This document shows, in pieces, positions 21,027 through 34,033 of a stretch of DNA of 64,000 nucleotides. The DNA is taken from assembly GCA_020726505.1 (NCBI GenBank), contig JAHLEZ010000008.1, positions 2,480,001 through 2,544,000 on the forward strand, in the 5' to 3' direction. A program made the position numbers and the translations under genes. Origin of the DNA: Leptodontidium sp. MPI-SDFR-AT-0119 (Eukaryota > Ascomycota > Leotiomycetes > Helotiales > Leptodontidiaceae). Positions within the stretch are counted from its first letter, which is position 1, and the number at the start of each line of letters is the position of its first letter. Under the pieces are notes generated by a model, which was not told the origin of the DNA, did not search any database, and saw only the letters and a program-made list of their open reading frames with translations.

Positions 21027-23672
21027 ACTCGGCATTCTTCCCCTCCTTGTCAACCAGCATTTGCGGAAAAGTCAACGGCTTTCTAGTCAATCCTGAACCC
21101 ATGGAGGACATCCTGGTTGCTTCATAATTCTTTTCCCCACCTGTATCATAAGGGTCGCTGCCTACATTTTGATTGAGTGCTATGTCATGTTTCCTCGATT
21201 CTTAGACGTCATTCGATCCAGTTCGGCAACGAAAACGATTTGCATGGCTTGATGAACTTTCCATTCTCGTCAACGGTCAACTTGGGAGGTGGTCGGGTTG
21301 CATTTTGTGGATCTTCTGCGGCGTCGTTTGGCTTTTCACTTCGGGGTCATGATTTGACGAGCTGGGATTTTGACTTTGTTCTGGGGGAGGTTTCGGGCTG
21401 CTCGCTATTGATTCCGCCTCTTCACACAACGTCTCGTCTTCTTCAGCAACCCGACTTTTCTTAATCGTCTTTGTGTGTTTTCGTTTTCGTTTTCTTTGTT
21501 TTTGCAAAAATTCACCTGGCTGCATACACGGGGGTCACATTACTCATGGGGTGGTGGTGTTGGTTGATCGTGGGGAACTTTGCTATAGCTTTCATGCATA
21601 CATGGTTCGTGCACCAGAAGTAGTAGCAGAAGACGAGGAAATTAATAAGAGCATCAAAATTAACGAAATGTGCTGGTTCGTGATTGTGATTTCTAAACCT
21701 AGGTGGGTGTACCTCGCTCTTTAATAACAGCTACCTGTCAAGTGGTAAGTTAGCTCTTTTGATCTTCACATCCATCACACAGACGGCCTCCGCAGCTAAA
21801 ACAAAAAGATCTAACTAAGCCTCTGTCCAAACCGGCGCAAGGAACCAGCCAGCACAAACCCTCCCGCTTGCCTCCGCGCTGTCACCATGTGGATAAGACA
21901 GTAAGTTCGACTTCTAAGCTGGCCGTCTGGTGTCCGTCTGGTGTCTTCATCAGTAAGTTCCCATCTCAAGCGCTGAACTACGGTACTATCCATCGCTCGG
22001 TCGCTGGGAGGCTGTGGGCTGTGTCTACTGTATGAGCGGATCTTGGGCTAGAGATTTAGAGGTTGGAGGCGGGGTGGTTTTTTTTTGGGAGGAGCCCCTT
22101 TGTTACTTGTGATTGCGATGTCGATGTTGAGTTGTAGTTCCTTGTGTGAGTTACTTCTAAGATGGATGGGTGGACGGGAAGGTTGATGGTAACGGCAATG
22201 GTGTTGGGTTCATGGGCAGGTCAGATTAGATAGGATGAAGGGGGGGCGGGTGCGGGTGGGTGTGCGTTGGACTTACTGGCTGGGATCAAATGTCTTTCGA
22301 TACGAGGAGGTCTTCACTAGCAATACCCTTCGTAGAATATGTAGGTTCATCGTTGCTTGTTAGATAGGGAATGGGAGAATGAATCGGTGTCTTTCTGTTG
22401 GAAAGCCAGCTACCTAGAGGGCAAAAAGGAGGTTCACAGTGGATAACTATTCCATTCTAATGATACGACTCGAATAGGAGAAGAGTGTCAACCTCACGAA
22501 ACAGCCGCTTTTTACTATTGTTGATAACTCGTGGCAGAGCTGAGGACGCATTGATACACTAAGAGAAGTTCAATATTGCATCCATAGTTGTATAAGGAAG
22601 TAATTAGACGTCATGCTGCTTGGGATTGATACCAGACTAAGCGTCCGACCTATGTGATTTACCAGCAAGAGGACGAAATATCTAACAATAAGCTCCGTAA
22701 TTACAAGATAACGGCACTGTTTGATGGACTAGAACTCTCGAATTTGCTCAATGGCAGTCTTGGTTGTGGTGTATTTTGCAGCCAATGGGTTTGGCTGAAT
22801 CGCGATCTTGACGTGGCTGTTTGTTCAAGAGGCTTAACATCATTTTCCTTCAACCAATTGCAGAGCATGTTCACCAAAACAGAATATGTGTTCCTACCTA
22901 CTCAACAAGGTATGCCGTTTAACTACGGCTCAGAAGGACCATCAGTTTTCTAAGGATCGGTTCGGATACAACAAGAACTCATAGCTTGCGTATCCTAACC
23001 ACGGGAAAAGACAAGAGAAACGGAGAAGCAAAAACGCCACATGAGATTCGATGACATGCTTCAGAGGATTTGCCTTTTCTCACTGCCAGTTCCAAGAGCA
23101 CCTTCAAGAACTAATACCTATTCCGCGGCTCACGAACTGGGAATTACGGGAAATGTAGTTCCAGATCACATCGAGATTCACATGCTACGCACATGCTTTT
23201 CCTCTTCATCGAAAAACCGTTCCCTCTGCCCCGCGATGCTTTACCCTTTCACTAGGTGCAAGCGCCACACGGCATGTCACCTAGCTTTCGTGGGATTTAG
23301 TGACAGATCTATGCCAGTTTTTCGTAAGCGATGGGACTAGTAACTCAATGACGGGTTTTTTGCGATGTGGCTGTGCCAACTTCTCTCTCGATGACAGCTC
23401 GGACAGGACTTCCTGCCGAACTAACAACTTACTACTTAACTACTGCGTGTCATCAATTGCGTGACGCAATGGGGATCGGTCGTGATAGATCGAGAGTTGA
23501 GGATGCTAATGCATTTTCGAGAAGGGTTATGTGGATTACGTCGTTGGGTATTGGGAGTTGACTGTTTATATGTTTGGGGGCTTCCTCAGAAGATTCGTGG
23601 AAATAACAACTTCTTCAAAATAATCACATTTTCTTACGCATAATTAATAATACCTTTCATCAATTACTCAAA
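21027..23672. other. Intergenic, no gene recognised
   Basis: First few hundred bases are probably CON7 3' UTR. The remainder has only ORFs of about 100 codons or fewer with no motif. The last 100 bases before 23673 form an AT-rich leader of the next gene. Confidence 0.5.
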
Positions 23673-24374
23673 ATGGACAACGCAGCCGCCGCGGTCAGCA
23701 AGCTCTTCTCCAAAGGAACGGCCACAGAAGCCGACAAGCCAACCAACTCCACCAAGTCCTCATCCTCTACCACCAACGATGTAACCGCAGACGAAGACAC
23801 AACTGTTGACGCCCAAGTCAACCCGGCAGTCGAACATACCCACGTCAAGAAAACCCACGAGACCAAAGAGCAGACCTATGTCGAGAAAGAGAAGCACCAA
23901 GACCACTTCCACACCACCATCCAACCGCTGAAAGACTCCGAGGTCCTGCCCGAGAAGCACGACTACACGCACGATACTAAGGAGCGCAGTATCAACCGCG
24001 ATGATGGCTCTGCAAAGGCCAAGGCTGAGAATGACACCGCGGGATATCAGAATTCGATAGATGAGCAGAAGTTTGAGAGCGCGACGAAGGAACCAACTAT
24101 GGTGAACGAGCATGTTCATCATCATTTGCATGAGACTGTGCAGCCTGTCATCGAGAAGGGTAAGTAGACCCTTACCCCCGAGTTCCATGTACTTTTCATT
24201 GCTGAGTGTTTTACTGATACTCGGTATATAGAGGTCATTGATCCATCTATCACACACAAGAGAGTCGATGTCAAGGAGAAGATCCAGGAACCATCCAAGC
24301 ACCACGGCGTCACAACCAACTCTGCTATGTCTGTTGATGAGTTTCAGAAGAAGATTGATCAGGAGGGAAAATAG
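23673..24374 (+). CDS. His-rich, Cys-free hydrophilic protein (often labelled allergen-like in fungi)
   Basis: Exons 23673-24159 and 24232-24374 (donor GGTAAGTAG, acceptor TATATAG), 209 aa. No Cys or Trp, no signal peptide, no hydrophobic segment; rich in Lys, Glu, Asp, Thr and His, so probably disordered and soluble. Two copies of a histidine module precede a Q-P-(L/V) turn: DHFHTTIQPL (about residues 80-89) and HVHHHLHETVQPV (about 148-160); a weaker version is HTHVKKTHETKEQ. A Ser/Thr-rich low-complexity stretch lies at residues 27-45. This matches a widespread ascomycete family commonly annotated as allergen without known function. A stress-protectant (hydrophilin-like) or metal-binding role is a guess from composition. 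Without splicing the frame stops two codons past the junction. Confidence 0.75.
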
Positions 24375-27300
24375 ATCTGGGGTGTTCTGATATGATGTAT
24401 ACATAGCTGTATAATAATGAATTGTTCTCAACTTCGTTCGATGCAGGATCCGCATATTGATTCTCGTTTAAGAAGGGGGACGATCCTCTGTTCCATGTGA
24501 ACTTCAATGTTCTTTACCCGTGCCTTCATACCTCTTCATCTGCATATTAACCTGATCAAATCTACATTTTGACCAGTAGATAAGTAGTGAGAGAAAGAGA
24601 TAACCGACACATACGACCATAGACTGAAGAGAATAGGGCATCCCGTCCGCTCTGCCATACTCAAACTTCAGATCGGTGGATTAGTAGTTGGGTGGGTGAC
24701 CACCAGCGAATACCCACTGTTGTATGTATATATATTTTTGTCCTTTTTTTTCTTTTTGGCTGGTGGATTGGGTGGGCCGTGGTGGAGTTTCGATGTGGAG
24801 CGAGGCTCGCTCGTTGACTCACCGACTTTTGAACGACGGAACCAACAGATTGTAAAGTTGGTGGCATATGGAATATAAATCGCTCATATGAGAAAGATAA
24901 TACAGGAGAAAGAGGAGGTTGATTACCTCTTTCCCTTGAAAAATAAATCATTCTCGTTTGCCAAATTCTTTGATCACTTCCACTCACTCCACTTGTAGTA
25001 GAAGATCATTGGGCCCAAATCACGAGGAATTTAAGGATCCGAGGATTAGGTTTAAATTACAGATAACCGATTAAGAAGTCTAGTCAGGGTTGTTTCGATC
25101 TTTTGAAGTGACAAGGATTGGAAGCGAGGTTTGAACGAACTGTTTTTAGAGTTGCAATGAGAGATCACCTCATGGAGTTTGAATACCGAAAGACATTCAT
25201 TGTATGCTGTTTATGAAGGTAGAAGGGTGTAATCTAGGTTCTCGCTTCCCAGGTTGTGCTTGTTTTTCCTCGGTCGATCGGTTCAAATCTTGAACTGGCC
25301 CTGAAATGGTTGCAACGCCTTCATATTCACGCTACCACCAGCAAGTCGACTGTTGAAGGCAGAAATCGAATTCGCTCGGAGGTTGAGATTTGTCTCTCTT
25401 TTTGATTCTCTGCGTAGAATTGCCTTTCAAGCAAAAGAATTTGAAGATCCCCTTTTGAAGTCACCTAGCCGACCCCCTCACATCTCTAATCATCGCTACT
25501 CACAAGTTTTGATCACCACAACAGCACTTGATCCAAAACCCTTCACTTACATTAAATTATCGCACTGCGTAAATTGCTTACGCCATCCAGAATATATCAA
25601 GATCCCCACCTCAAGCCAGCTCAAGCAAATGACGTCTCCCTATCCATCCCCAACCCACAAATTCATCAAGGAAAATGTGCCAGGCTGCTGAGATCCGAGA
25701 TGAGAAGCCGAAAGAAAAGATGATCAGGCGAGAAATCCTCATCCCGAGGGGGGGTTATACTCACGCTAAGTCTGTTTCCGGACGTTCGCTCAGTTGCTCC
25801 TTCCCTAGCTGCCACGCTGCATTTCGCGGAGATGGGATCTGGGAAGCTGCAAGTTCTGGAGGAGAGTGCGAGGAGGAAAGGTGCACATCTCCGTAGTTCC
25901 AGATCGGTTACCTGCATGTCACTCCGACATATTAGGCAAGAGTGATGATGTGTCAACGTGGAAGAGAAGGGAGAGCAAGTGACAGGTAACACTTTCTTTT
26001 CTCAGCTTTTCCCTCGACGAACAGGTGATTCATTCTGCATGTAGTGAGAGGCAAAGTAGAGACAAAACAGACGCAGGAAGGAAGCACGACCTTAGTGCTA
26101 AACACACGAGACGAGAGCAAGTGTCAACAATCCAGTAGAATGAAGTCCAAGAACCCAGGGGGCCTTCAAATGCAATGGGCGAAAGTACATCTTCACATAC
26201 TGCCATCCCACGCTAGTAACATAGCGTCTCTCCGAAGGCGTGGGAGGTAAAGTAAATCAAATGAGTGTATTTCAGGTAGGTCTCGGAGGAAATAGGCCGC
26301 ACTGGACCATCACAATTGAACCAAATTGGAAATGACTAGCCAAGCCACATGTACTTTTCTCCCAAGTTTGTTCACTGGTTATGGGGAGAGCAGAGCACAG
26401 GAAGGATGCGAAAAACGATGAGCTGGAAAGAAAGAGGAGGAGATATGATCAGAAGCACTGACTTGAGTACAATACAGAAGAACTAGAAACTAGAAGGGTT
26501 AGAAGCTGGGAGCTAGAATAAGCCGATACGTGAGATGAAATAGCAAAGACACGATCGTTCTATCCAGCATGGAGCTAGATGTCACACGTAGCTAGCTAAG
26601 TTTCCTGCCTGTATCTCATTTCTTCGATCCTTTGGATCTCATCATCGATATCCATGTCAGCACCACATTCAAACCATCACATACATACACTTGAATATAC
26701 ACTTGAACATGCACACAAAACATACACACAATAATATCATATCTATTGTTTGATGTTTGAATCTCTTTCTCTTCTTTGCCTTTATTTTCCCTAGTTCCCA
26801 ATAACAAACAACAAAACATACACGTATATCCAGATCCCAAATACCATGCCATGCCATTTCATGCCATCCATGCCCAACACCCAATCGCCCTCGCCCGATC
26901 TTTCCCTTCCCTTCCCTTCCCTCCAGCCTTGAGATCCGTTTCCTAGCCATCCCACCGAAAATGTTTTTGTGCTTCGCGCGCCGTGCAAGACCGTATCGTA
27001 TCCATAACAATAAACTCCGACAACTCAAACACGCCATACCGTACCGTAACGCATCAAGGTATTAGGTTCGAACAACAAAACACATTCCGCAAAAAAGGAC
27101 AAGTGTGAATGAAGAAATGAAGGTGATCCCCACCCTCTCGGAAAGAAAGAAGAAGGTTCAACATCCATACCGAATTCGTCCTTACAAGCCCAATCATCTA
27201 GCCGTTTCTCAAGTAAAATACCAAACAGAATAGAGCAGAACACCTGAAGATCCCATCCAACACCAACAAGCCGCCATAAGACATATAGAGAAAGTTATGA

Positions 27301-27483
27301 GTGCAGACCAGAAGAAGCGAGGCGAGCCATTAACTAAAAAATTCACTTTTGGAAATCCGTCCTATCCCACACCCGCTGAAGATAATAAACCGTAGACCGA
27401 ACCGACCGACGCACCGTCCATGATGTGATGAGGTTTTTGTTTGACACTTGACGTACAAGGAAAGCGTAATTCGAGCGAGAAAA
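24375..27483. other. Intergenic, no gene recognised
   Basis: Contains the 3' flank of the His-rich gene, including a TGTATATA match to a Puf3-type element at 24725-24732, and the 3' UTR of PUF3 (about 27000-27483). ORFs of up to 122 codons overlap in several frames without motifs. Confidence 0.5.
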
Positions 27484-30400
27484 TTACAGGCCGTTGATGA
27501 CGACTTCCGGGCAGGTCTTACTGTCAAGGGCCGGGGACTTGCCGGCTACATCAGTGGAGTCTTCTATCGTGCTGACGTTCGTACTGGGGAGACTGCTGCT
27601 CTGTGGACTGTTTTGCCCGTTTGTGAGCATGGGGGTTGGGGCGCTTGAGTCGATTTCGATGGGCATCGTTGGCGCAACGGCTGAGGTTGGAGAGTTGTAT
27701 GATTGGGGTGCGCGTTCTTGGATCACCTTTTCGATTGCTACGATTTGCTTTCCGTAGTTGTACTTCTTGAGTAGGGTGAGTTGGGGTTTCAGATCCTCCA
27801 CAAATCTGTCACGATCGACACCCTTGAGCTGAGAAAGTAGCTTCTCTGTGATCTGGTTAGCACTGGTTATTGTGGAGAGGGAGCATGATCTTACGTATCA
27901 CATAATTTCCATATTGATCTTTCATCATCAGTTGCAAGGGACTGGTTCCGTCACTGTGCATCATGGTGACTTGGGCCACGATCGCTCGTCTTTGTTCGTC
28001 GGTTCCATACTGAATGCTCTTCTCAACAACGTTGGAGGCGAACTTATGCTTCGAAAGTGTCAACAGCTGTGCAGTGACAATTTTGATAACCTTGGCTCGG
28101 TCATCTGGTCTGCCATGTTGGATGACATGTTGAGTGACATAGTTGCCGTACTGATCAGTGATGAGCATGGTCGAACACTGGTGAAGCTCCTCGAGGATTG
28201 CGACTTGATCATGTGGTTTGCAGTACTCCAAGATCCGCTGAATGACTCGACAGCCGTATGGATGAGCTGCCAAAGTGTGAACCTGACCCCTGAATGCTTC
28301 AATGACGAATTGTATGTGCTCGGTTGGGACACGTTCAATGGCTTTCTGTACAACGTGGTTACCATTTTGGTCCTTGACACACTTGAGAACATCGGCGTTC
28401 AGTTCCTGGGCAAGCTCGGCCTGCTGATCGGCGAGCACATGTTCGAGTGCCTAGAGAGGATTAGTCTAAATCTCGAGTTCTACGATGATGACAGACTCAC
28501 CTTTTGAACGACTCTGCAACCATACATCTGCATGGAAAGTTCCATTACATGATTCTTCATCTGCTCAGCCAAGACCCGCTTCTGCACCTGATTGCCGTGC
28601 TCGAAAAGCTTTTGAATGACATAGTTGCCAAAAACATCTGTCATGAGCTGGAGGGCGTTTGGTTGGATTTCGCGGAATACTTGTTCCTTCTCATCACTAT
28701 TCGCAGTCTCAAGCTTTTGCTGGATGAAACGTGAACCGTGCTGATCTCCGCTAAATTCCACAATGTGGTTGTAGATATCCTGAGTCTCGTTAGCAGGTGC
28801 CATACACATCATTTGTAGCATTTGCAACTTACCCTCAGCTCGTACTTCTTGGTGGATTTGGAGCTCGACCGGAATTCTTCGAGCAGAACACTTCTCACAC
28901 CTGCACCTACATCTTGGTCCTTTGCTGGCCGGGTGGGAATTACAGGGGCCGGAGGATACGGAGGAACTGGCATGACATAACCATAAGGAATATTTCCTGG
29001 TCTGAAGTTCGGTTGCATGTACTCATAAGGATGCGGTGGATATTGACCCTGAAATTGAGCTCCATACATGTACGCCTGCTGTTGGTAGATGTTCTGTAAT
29101 CGCCTGTCCAATTCACTGGGACCCTGAGGAGCCCTGGGGCCTCTCGAGGTTGGGCGATAGATCTGGTCTTGTCCAGAGGGAGGCGTTCCATTTGCAGAGT
29201 AATATTTGGGACTGTTGAGGCCGCGTCGGTAATCACTTCCTGCTGGCGAAACAGAGCCTCTTTCGGGAAAACGAGCCGCCTTGTTGAAATATTCTTGGTT
29301 CGCAAATGGTTGGTTCGAGTACGGGTCATAGTTGTGCGTAGCCTTGGGTCCATGCCCATCACCCCACATAGCCGAGCCGCTGATTGACTGGCTTTGTTGT
29401 GCAAAACCTGGATGGTTTGGAGAGTAAGAATTGCCGACATTGTTGTTTGCTTGAGACGAACTGGGTTGGTCCGATTCACGGCCAAGCGAGAAGCCAGCAA
29501 ACTTCTCGCTCAACTCCGTCTCGTTTTGTCCCAAGTCATACCTCAAACCATTTGGTGTCAAGGTGTACGCGCCTGAGGGCCCAGAGATCGAAGGTCGTTG
29601 CGAATGGATAGAGCTGCTTGGGGTATGGTGCCCAATAGAACCAAATGGTTGATTACCATTAGAGAATGATATGCTTCCATTGCGGCCAGATTCGGATGTC
29701 CTGGAAGGTGGCATGCTTCTATCCCTGGAAGCACTGCCAATTGCGAGGTACTGGGCTGGAATCTCGACTTCATAAGTATCATTGTTGCCATATTGGCCAG
29801 AGTTCTCCTTGTCGTCGTTGTATGCAAAAGTCGGCGCCTTCTTTTGTACGAACTTGAAGCTCCCTGAAGATGGATCCAAGCTGCTCTTTGGCTGTGATCT
29901 GAAGCTTGATCCTTGGCCAATGGATGGGCGGGTTTGATGGTATGGGTTCTGGATCTCCGAGAGAGTTTGAGAGGCAGCGTTAGGGATGCTATTCCGAGTA
30001 TGGGAAGGGGATGTGCTTCCACTGTGGGATTGCATGGTAGGAGATGTGGTATCTGGAGGGTTCCAGGGCCCGTTTGCGTGCGCACTCCAGGTATCGGCCT
30101 CGGATTCAGCGGCCAGAGCCTTCGAGCCACTGGGTCCATCTGGGAATTCCTTATTTCCCACTATACTATTATCAGTGACCGCTAGAGACTCCTCGGTCAT
30201 TGCAGACCTACCAATGGGTCTAGCATTTTCTCTCTTTGTGTTCGCGTACCCGCTTCCTATCGTGTTGTTGCCCCATATGGCTCCCGAGGGCTGCCAAGTG
30301 CCCCCGTTCCCAAAAGATTGTCCGAGGGTCGAAGACTGAGAGGAGTCGCTATTGTGTCTGCCAGCAGCTGCGCCGAACTCGGGGAATCGTGGTGCTCGTG

Positions 30401-30513
30401 TCTATTTCGCGGAGTCAGCAAGATGCAGTGTGGGAAGTTTGGAGGGGAGGGGGCCTAAAACTCACAGCAGTTGGCATGGCGCCTGATGGACGGTTGGTAG
30501 TTGCAGAAGACAT
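27484..30513 (-). CDS. puf3: Pumilio-family RNA-binding protein, PUF3 type
   Basis: Exons on the minus strand: 30513-30466, 30401-28833, 28779-28501, 28450-27895 and 27845-27484; 937 aa, all phases consistent. The short first exon encodes [16 protein letters not shown]; the next 500 residues are disordered, rich in Ser, Gly, Asn, Gln and Pro. The C-terminal PUF domain has eight repeats with recognition helices SRFIQ, NYVIQ, CRVVQ, NHVVQ, CRVIQ, NYVTQ, SNVVE and NYVIQ. The last is split by intron 4, whose removal creates the Gln. A Ser/Pro/Thr-rich tail follows. Known Puf3 proteins bind 3' UTRs of nuclear mRNAs for mitochondrial proteins and promote decay or localised translation at mitochondria. 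Starts further in, such as at 30200, would drop a well-formed 5' exon. Introns are 49-64 nt. Confidence 0.92.
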
Positions 30514-33500
30514 GAGGGTCACCGCGTGGAATGTTTGGTATGTATGCGCGGAGCCCAAGGGTTCGAGGTATGTTCGACGAGAGGGTGTTGTGAAGAGAAG
30601 GATGAAATGATACTTCTACTACTTATTTGACAGGTTGTAGATCTATAAGAACTAAGACGGCTCGCAGATGTCAGCATGTCTGCCGTAAGGCTGATCTGGC
30701 AGAGCAGACCGGGCTGGGGTTGGGAAGGCAGCGGGCAGCTGAAAGTTCCCTTCTCACTCACCAGTATTGGACGACGGAGTATGTAACGGCAGGTCAACGA
30801 TGCTGAAGGGCTCATTCATTTACAAAGCAGGATTCGAGGAAAGGTTGGCAGGACTCAAGAAGTGTCGAGCATCGAGGAAGAGGACGAAGAAGAAGGGAGG
30901 GCGAGGTAGATGAAGGGTTGCAGGTAGGGCAGAGAAGTAGGTCGCACGACACCATATGACAAACGAAGACGGGTGTGGAGTAGGCGCGCTCTGCTGATGT
31001 GTAGGCACCCGCAGCCAGAGACCGAGTTTAGGATGGCGATGTAATAGGTAGTAAACAGACTATTGTCTGTCTTGCTGGCGATGTTGATCGAGGAGGTATT
31101 GTTCCTCTTTGGGAGAGTGAGTCGTCCGAAAAATGCGCCTGCGAAGCAAGGGCTGTCTGGAATGGAGTGGAATGAGCGTAGGCAGATGGGAGTTTCGAAC
31201 TTTTGCGGGTCGCAGCTGCTGGGTCTAGGAGCGCAGAATTCCCCAAGAAACAAGGAGAGACGTTGCACAGCTTGATAGTAAGGACAGCAGATCTGTGGAA
31301 GGTTGGGGCGGGGTGGTCAACTGGTGATGTTGAATGTTTGGGGCCTTAGGGAGGTAAGGTAGGAAGGGATAGGATAGGATAGGATAGGATAGGATAGGTA
31401 GAGTTGTAGGACAAAAGTTCGTAGTGCTGGCTGGGTCTGGAGTCGGACTAGTTAGTGGCTTGAGATAAATCGGGGTCAAGACGGGGGACGGTCCTGGTTC
31501 TGGTTCTGGCTCTGGCGTCTGTCTTGCTCGTTCTGTTCCTCCGGCACCACAACACAAAAAAGACGTCCCTGTCCTGTCTAGTCGTGATCAGGAGTAGTGA
31601 GATCCTTTAGGGTGTCCTAGGGTGCATTGGACGATTTGACAGGGCACGGAGACTTTCATGAAGGGGCTTGGACTTTGGGTTTGGGCTGGCATGACAAGGG
31701 GCTGGTTCGGCTTTGGTATGGACGGTATCAGTGGTACAGTGCGGAATGGGGGGGTAGAGTAGAGGAGAATACAACAGAGCTGGAGGGGAGCTGACGGGAG
31801 TTGGTTTTGCGGGATGCGAGATGATGCTTTGCGGCCTGTGGTTGGTGCTGACGAGAAGGGGGTTATTGAGGCAACTGGCCAGTCACAGTCTCAGCAACAG
31901 ACACAAAGTCAAGGGAGGGAAGAGCAAAGTAAGTGGCAAAGGGGGAGGGCATTAAGAATTACTTGCAGGTATGTAGACAAAAAGAGGGAGCTGGCAAACT
32001 TTGACTGTTGTGTGACTTCTGATGCAAGACTGATTGTTTACTGTAGCTAGAAAAGCCAGGACAGGACAGGACAGGATAGGACACTTGCAGGATGGAGGCT
32101 TTTCTCCTCTGGTCTGGCTTCTGGCTACTGTGCTGCACGTATTGTCTGCCCCATCAAGATGATCAACCGCAGAGGCCATCCCTCTCTAGCCCCAGCAGCG
32201 GACCTTAACCCTAGCTTGGGGCTGGCTCAAGCTGGCTAGCATGATGTTTAAAACCACGACAGTCAACTAACTGCACTGCTAAGACCAAATAAGAACGGAA
32301 GAATGGGGGCACTGAGCACGCCAAGATGGCTTTATTTTGGTGCCCGCTCCGGTGTGTTTTACCTGAAATAACTTGGTGCTAGGGTTTGAATCTAATGTGC
32401 GTGCTATCCTGCTGTTTGGCCTAGAGGTTCTCTCATCATTGGTACTAGATCCTCTCCCATTGATGTCCAAGGCAGTCTTTACACTTGACATCTAGCCTAG
32501 ATGATTCTCGCTTTTGCTCACCCTGCCCATGAAGAGAATCTATCTCCTCTCCTCTGTGCCCCCAAAAGCACAGACGAGCTTCCCCTAGCCCCTAATCCAC
32601 CGCCCAGCCCCTGAGCCAGCTAAGCCTTATGGCGGGGCTGTTTTTGCTCTTCCGTGCCATGCGTGCCCACACCTGCCCAATCCTCACTTCAACTAGACCA
32701 GGAATTTGAAGCTGCGACCGACTTATTCAACCTCTACAAATTCCCCGGTTTTGATGTTAGCATACATATTTTGCCCGGGATCTACCTAGCCATGTACGAC
32801 ATATGTTGGAATGCAAGTTAATTTGAAGTGTTTGTTTATCCTTCCTGCCCTCGCTTCCTCAATGACCGCTGGCGCTCCCCCTTTTCCGCCCCATGGTAGC
32901 CGAGAGCGAGGAATTCGATGTTATTTGCAGAGCACTGTGGTGCAGACACTGTACGGCAAGTCCCTTCCATCATTCACCAGCCCAACGATCATCTCTCTCT
33001 GGTACGTCGGTATCCATCGCATCACATAATTGCTGCACCCGAAAACACCGACCGATTCCAGCCTCACCTGGGCGAAGGAATGAATGATGTGTTCTTCTTC
33101 CGATTGCTCGCAAGGGTAAGCAGAGAACATCGACAAATAAATACACGCACTCTCATCTCTCGCCTCTCTCCAGTGCCGATGGGGTACATGGGTCCTGGGT
33201 TGGCTTTCAATGACCCTGCATACCCTCCTTGCTCTCGTATGCACCTGCAACTACCAAGTGTTTCATCCGGGGAGCACGCCTGAACCTGCTTGACTCCATC
33301 CACGCATCGTCTCCACACTTTCGATTGCCACTTCTTTGAAATAAAAGAAAATACTTACACCACATTCAGTCGTTCAGCCTAGCAAGAAAGCCACATCTCT
33401 AGGTCGCTCGTCTTCCAAGAATGTCGCTCATCACCAACAAACAAGCAATTTGCAGGGTTACAACGCTGCTGTTGTCACTCTCATATTGAATTGAATTCCC

Positions 33501-33574
33501 CTACAAGATCTATCGGAAATGCGATCAGCAGATGGGTTACAGCGCCTTGGACGTCCAGCAACTCACAGACGCCA
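30514..33574. other. Intergenic upstream of PUF3
   Basis: CT-rich on the minus strand next to PUF3, so likely its promoter and leader. Contains a GGATA tandem array at 31367-31398 and GGACA/GGATA units at 32056-32081. No protein-like ORF. Confidence 0.5.
31367..31398. repeat. (GGATA)n microsatellite
   Basis: About six and a half copies of the pentamer GGATA in direct tandem, about 0.85 kb upstream of the PUF3 start codon. A degenerate GGACA version recurs at 32056-32081. Confidence 0.85.
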
Positions 33575-34033
33575 ATGCTGCTCGAGGTCATCGTAGACGG
33601 GAAGCAGCATTTGCATGAGACACTGTTGACCAATGTTCTGTACGGCCTGCATAACAATCTCATCTCAAATGCCGCCGGGGGTCCTCCAAATCAGGTGGAG
33701 TTTGTAGAACAACAAAATCCGCAATTCGGCCCCAACTTTTTCACGCCCAACTTCACACCTGAAGCGTGGCTAGCTGGCCAGATCCGAGAGCCTCACACAT
33801 GTCGACGAAATACCAACAATAGCATGGAAGAAAGCCTCGCGAAGATATCAGCTCCCAAAAGAGAAATGCAATTGGATGATCTCCAAGTGCCTCGCCTACC
33901 TGCATATCTCGACAAGCAAAGAAGGAAAACTTTCCACTCCACCACTCCACTCGGTCAAGACACTCCCACAACCACCACCACCACGTATTTCCACTTGAAT
34001 CTTGCTCTGGATCTTCGTACGCCCAGGCCATGA
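33575..34033 (+). CDS. Uncertain ORF, 152 aa
   Basis: Open frame from ATG 33575 to a stop at 34033 (the open frame extends upstream without an ATG to about 33491). The product is polar, with NFFTPNFTPEAWLAGQ and a poly-Thr stretch, but shows no domain, repeat or membrane segment. The opposite strand is also open over part of it. May be chance or a lineage-specific gene; I would not trust it without transcript support. Confidence 0.15.
   Translation: MLLEVIVDGKQHLHETLLTNVLYGLHNNLISNAAGGPPNQVEFVEQQNPQFGPNFFTPNFTPEAWLAGQIREPHTCRRNTNNSMEESLAKISAPKREMQLDDLQVPRLPAYLDKQRRKTFHSTTPLGQDTPTTTTTTYFHLNLALDLRTPRP

Noticed and set aside
23760..24455. 231-codon minus-strand ORF, Leu/Val-rich
   Set aside because: Antisense to the His-rich gene; the hydrophobic composition is the complement of its Lys/Asp/His/Asn codons.
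25275..25295. B-box-like GGTTCAAATC suggesting a tRNA
   Set aside because: No matching A box or acceptor stem around it.
27848..28507. 219-codon plus-strand ORF
   Set aside because: Antisense to PUF repeats of PUF3.
29558..30139. 193-codon minus-strand ORF
   Set aside because: Alternate frame of the low-complexity N-terminal region of PUF3.
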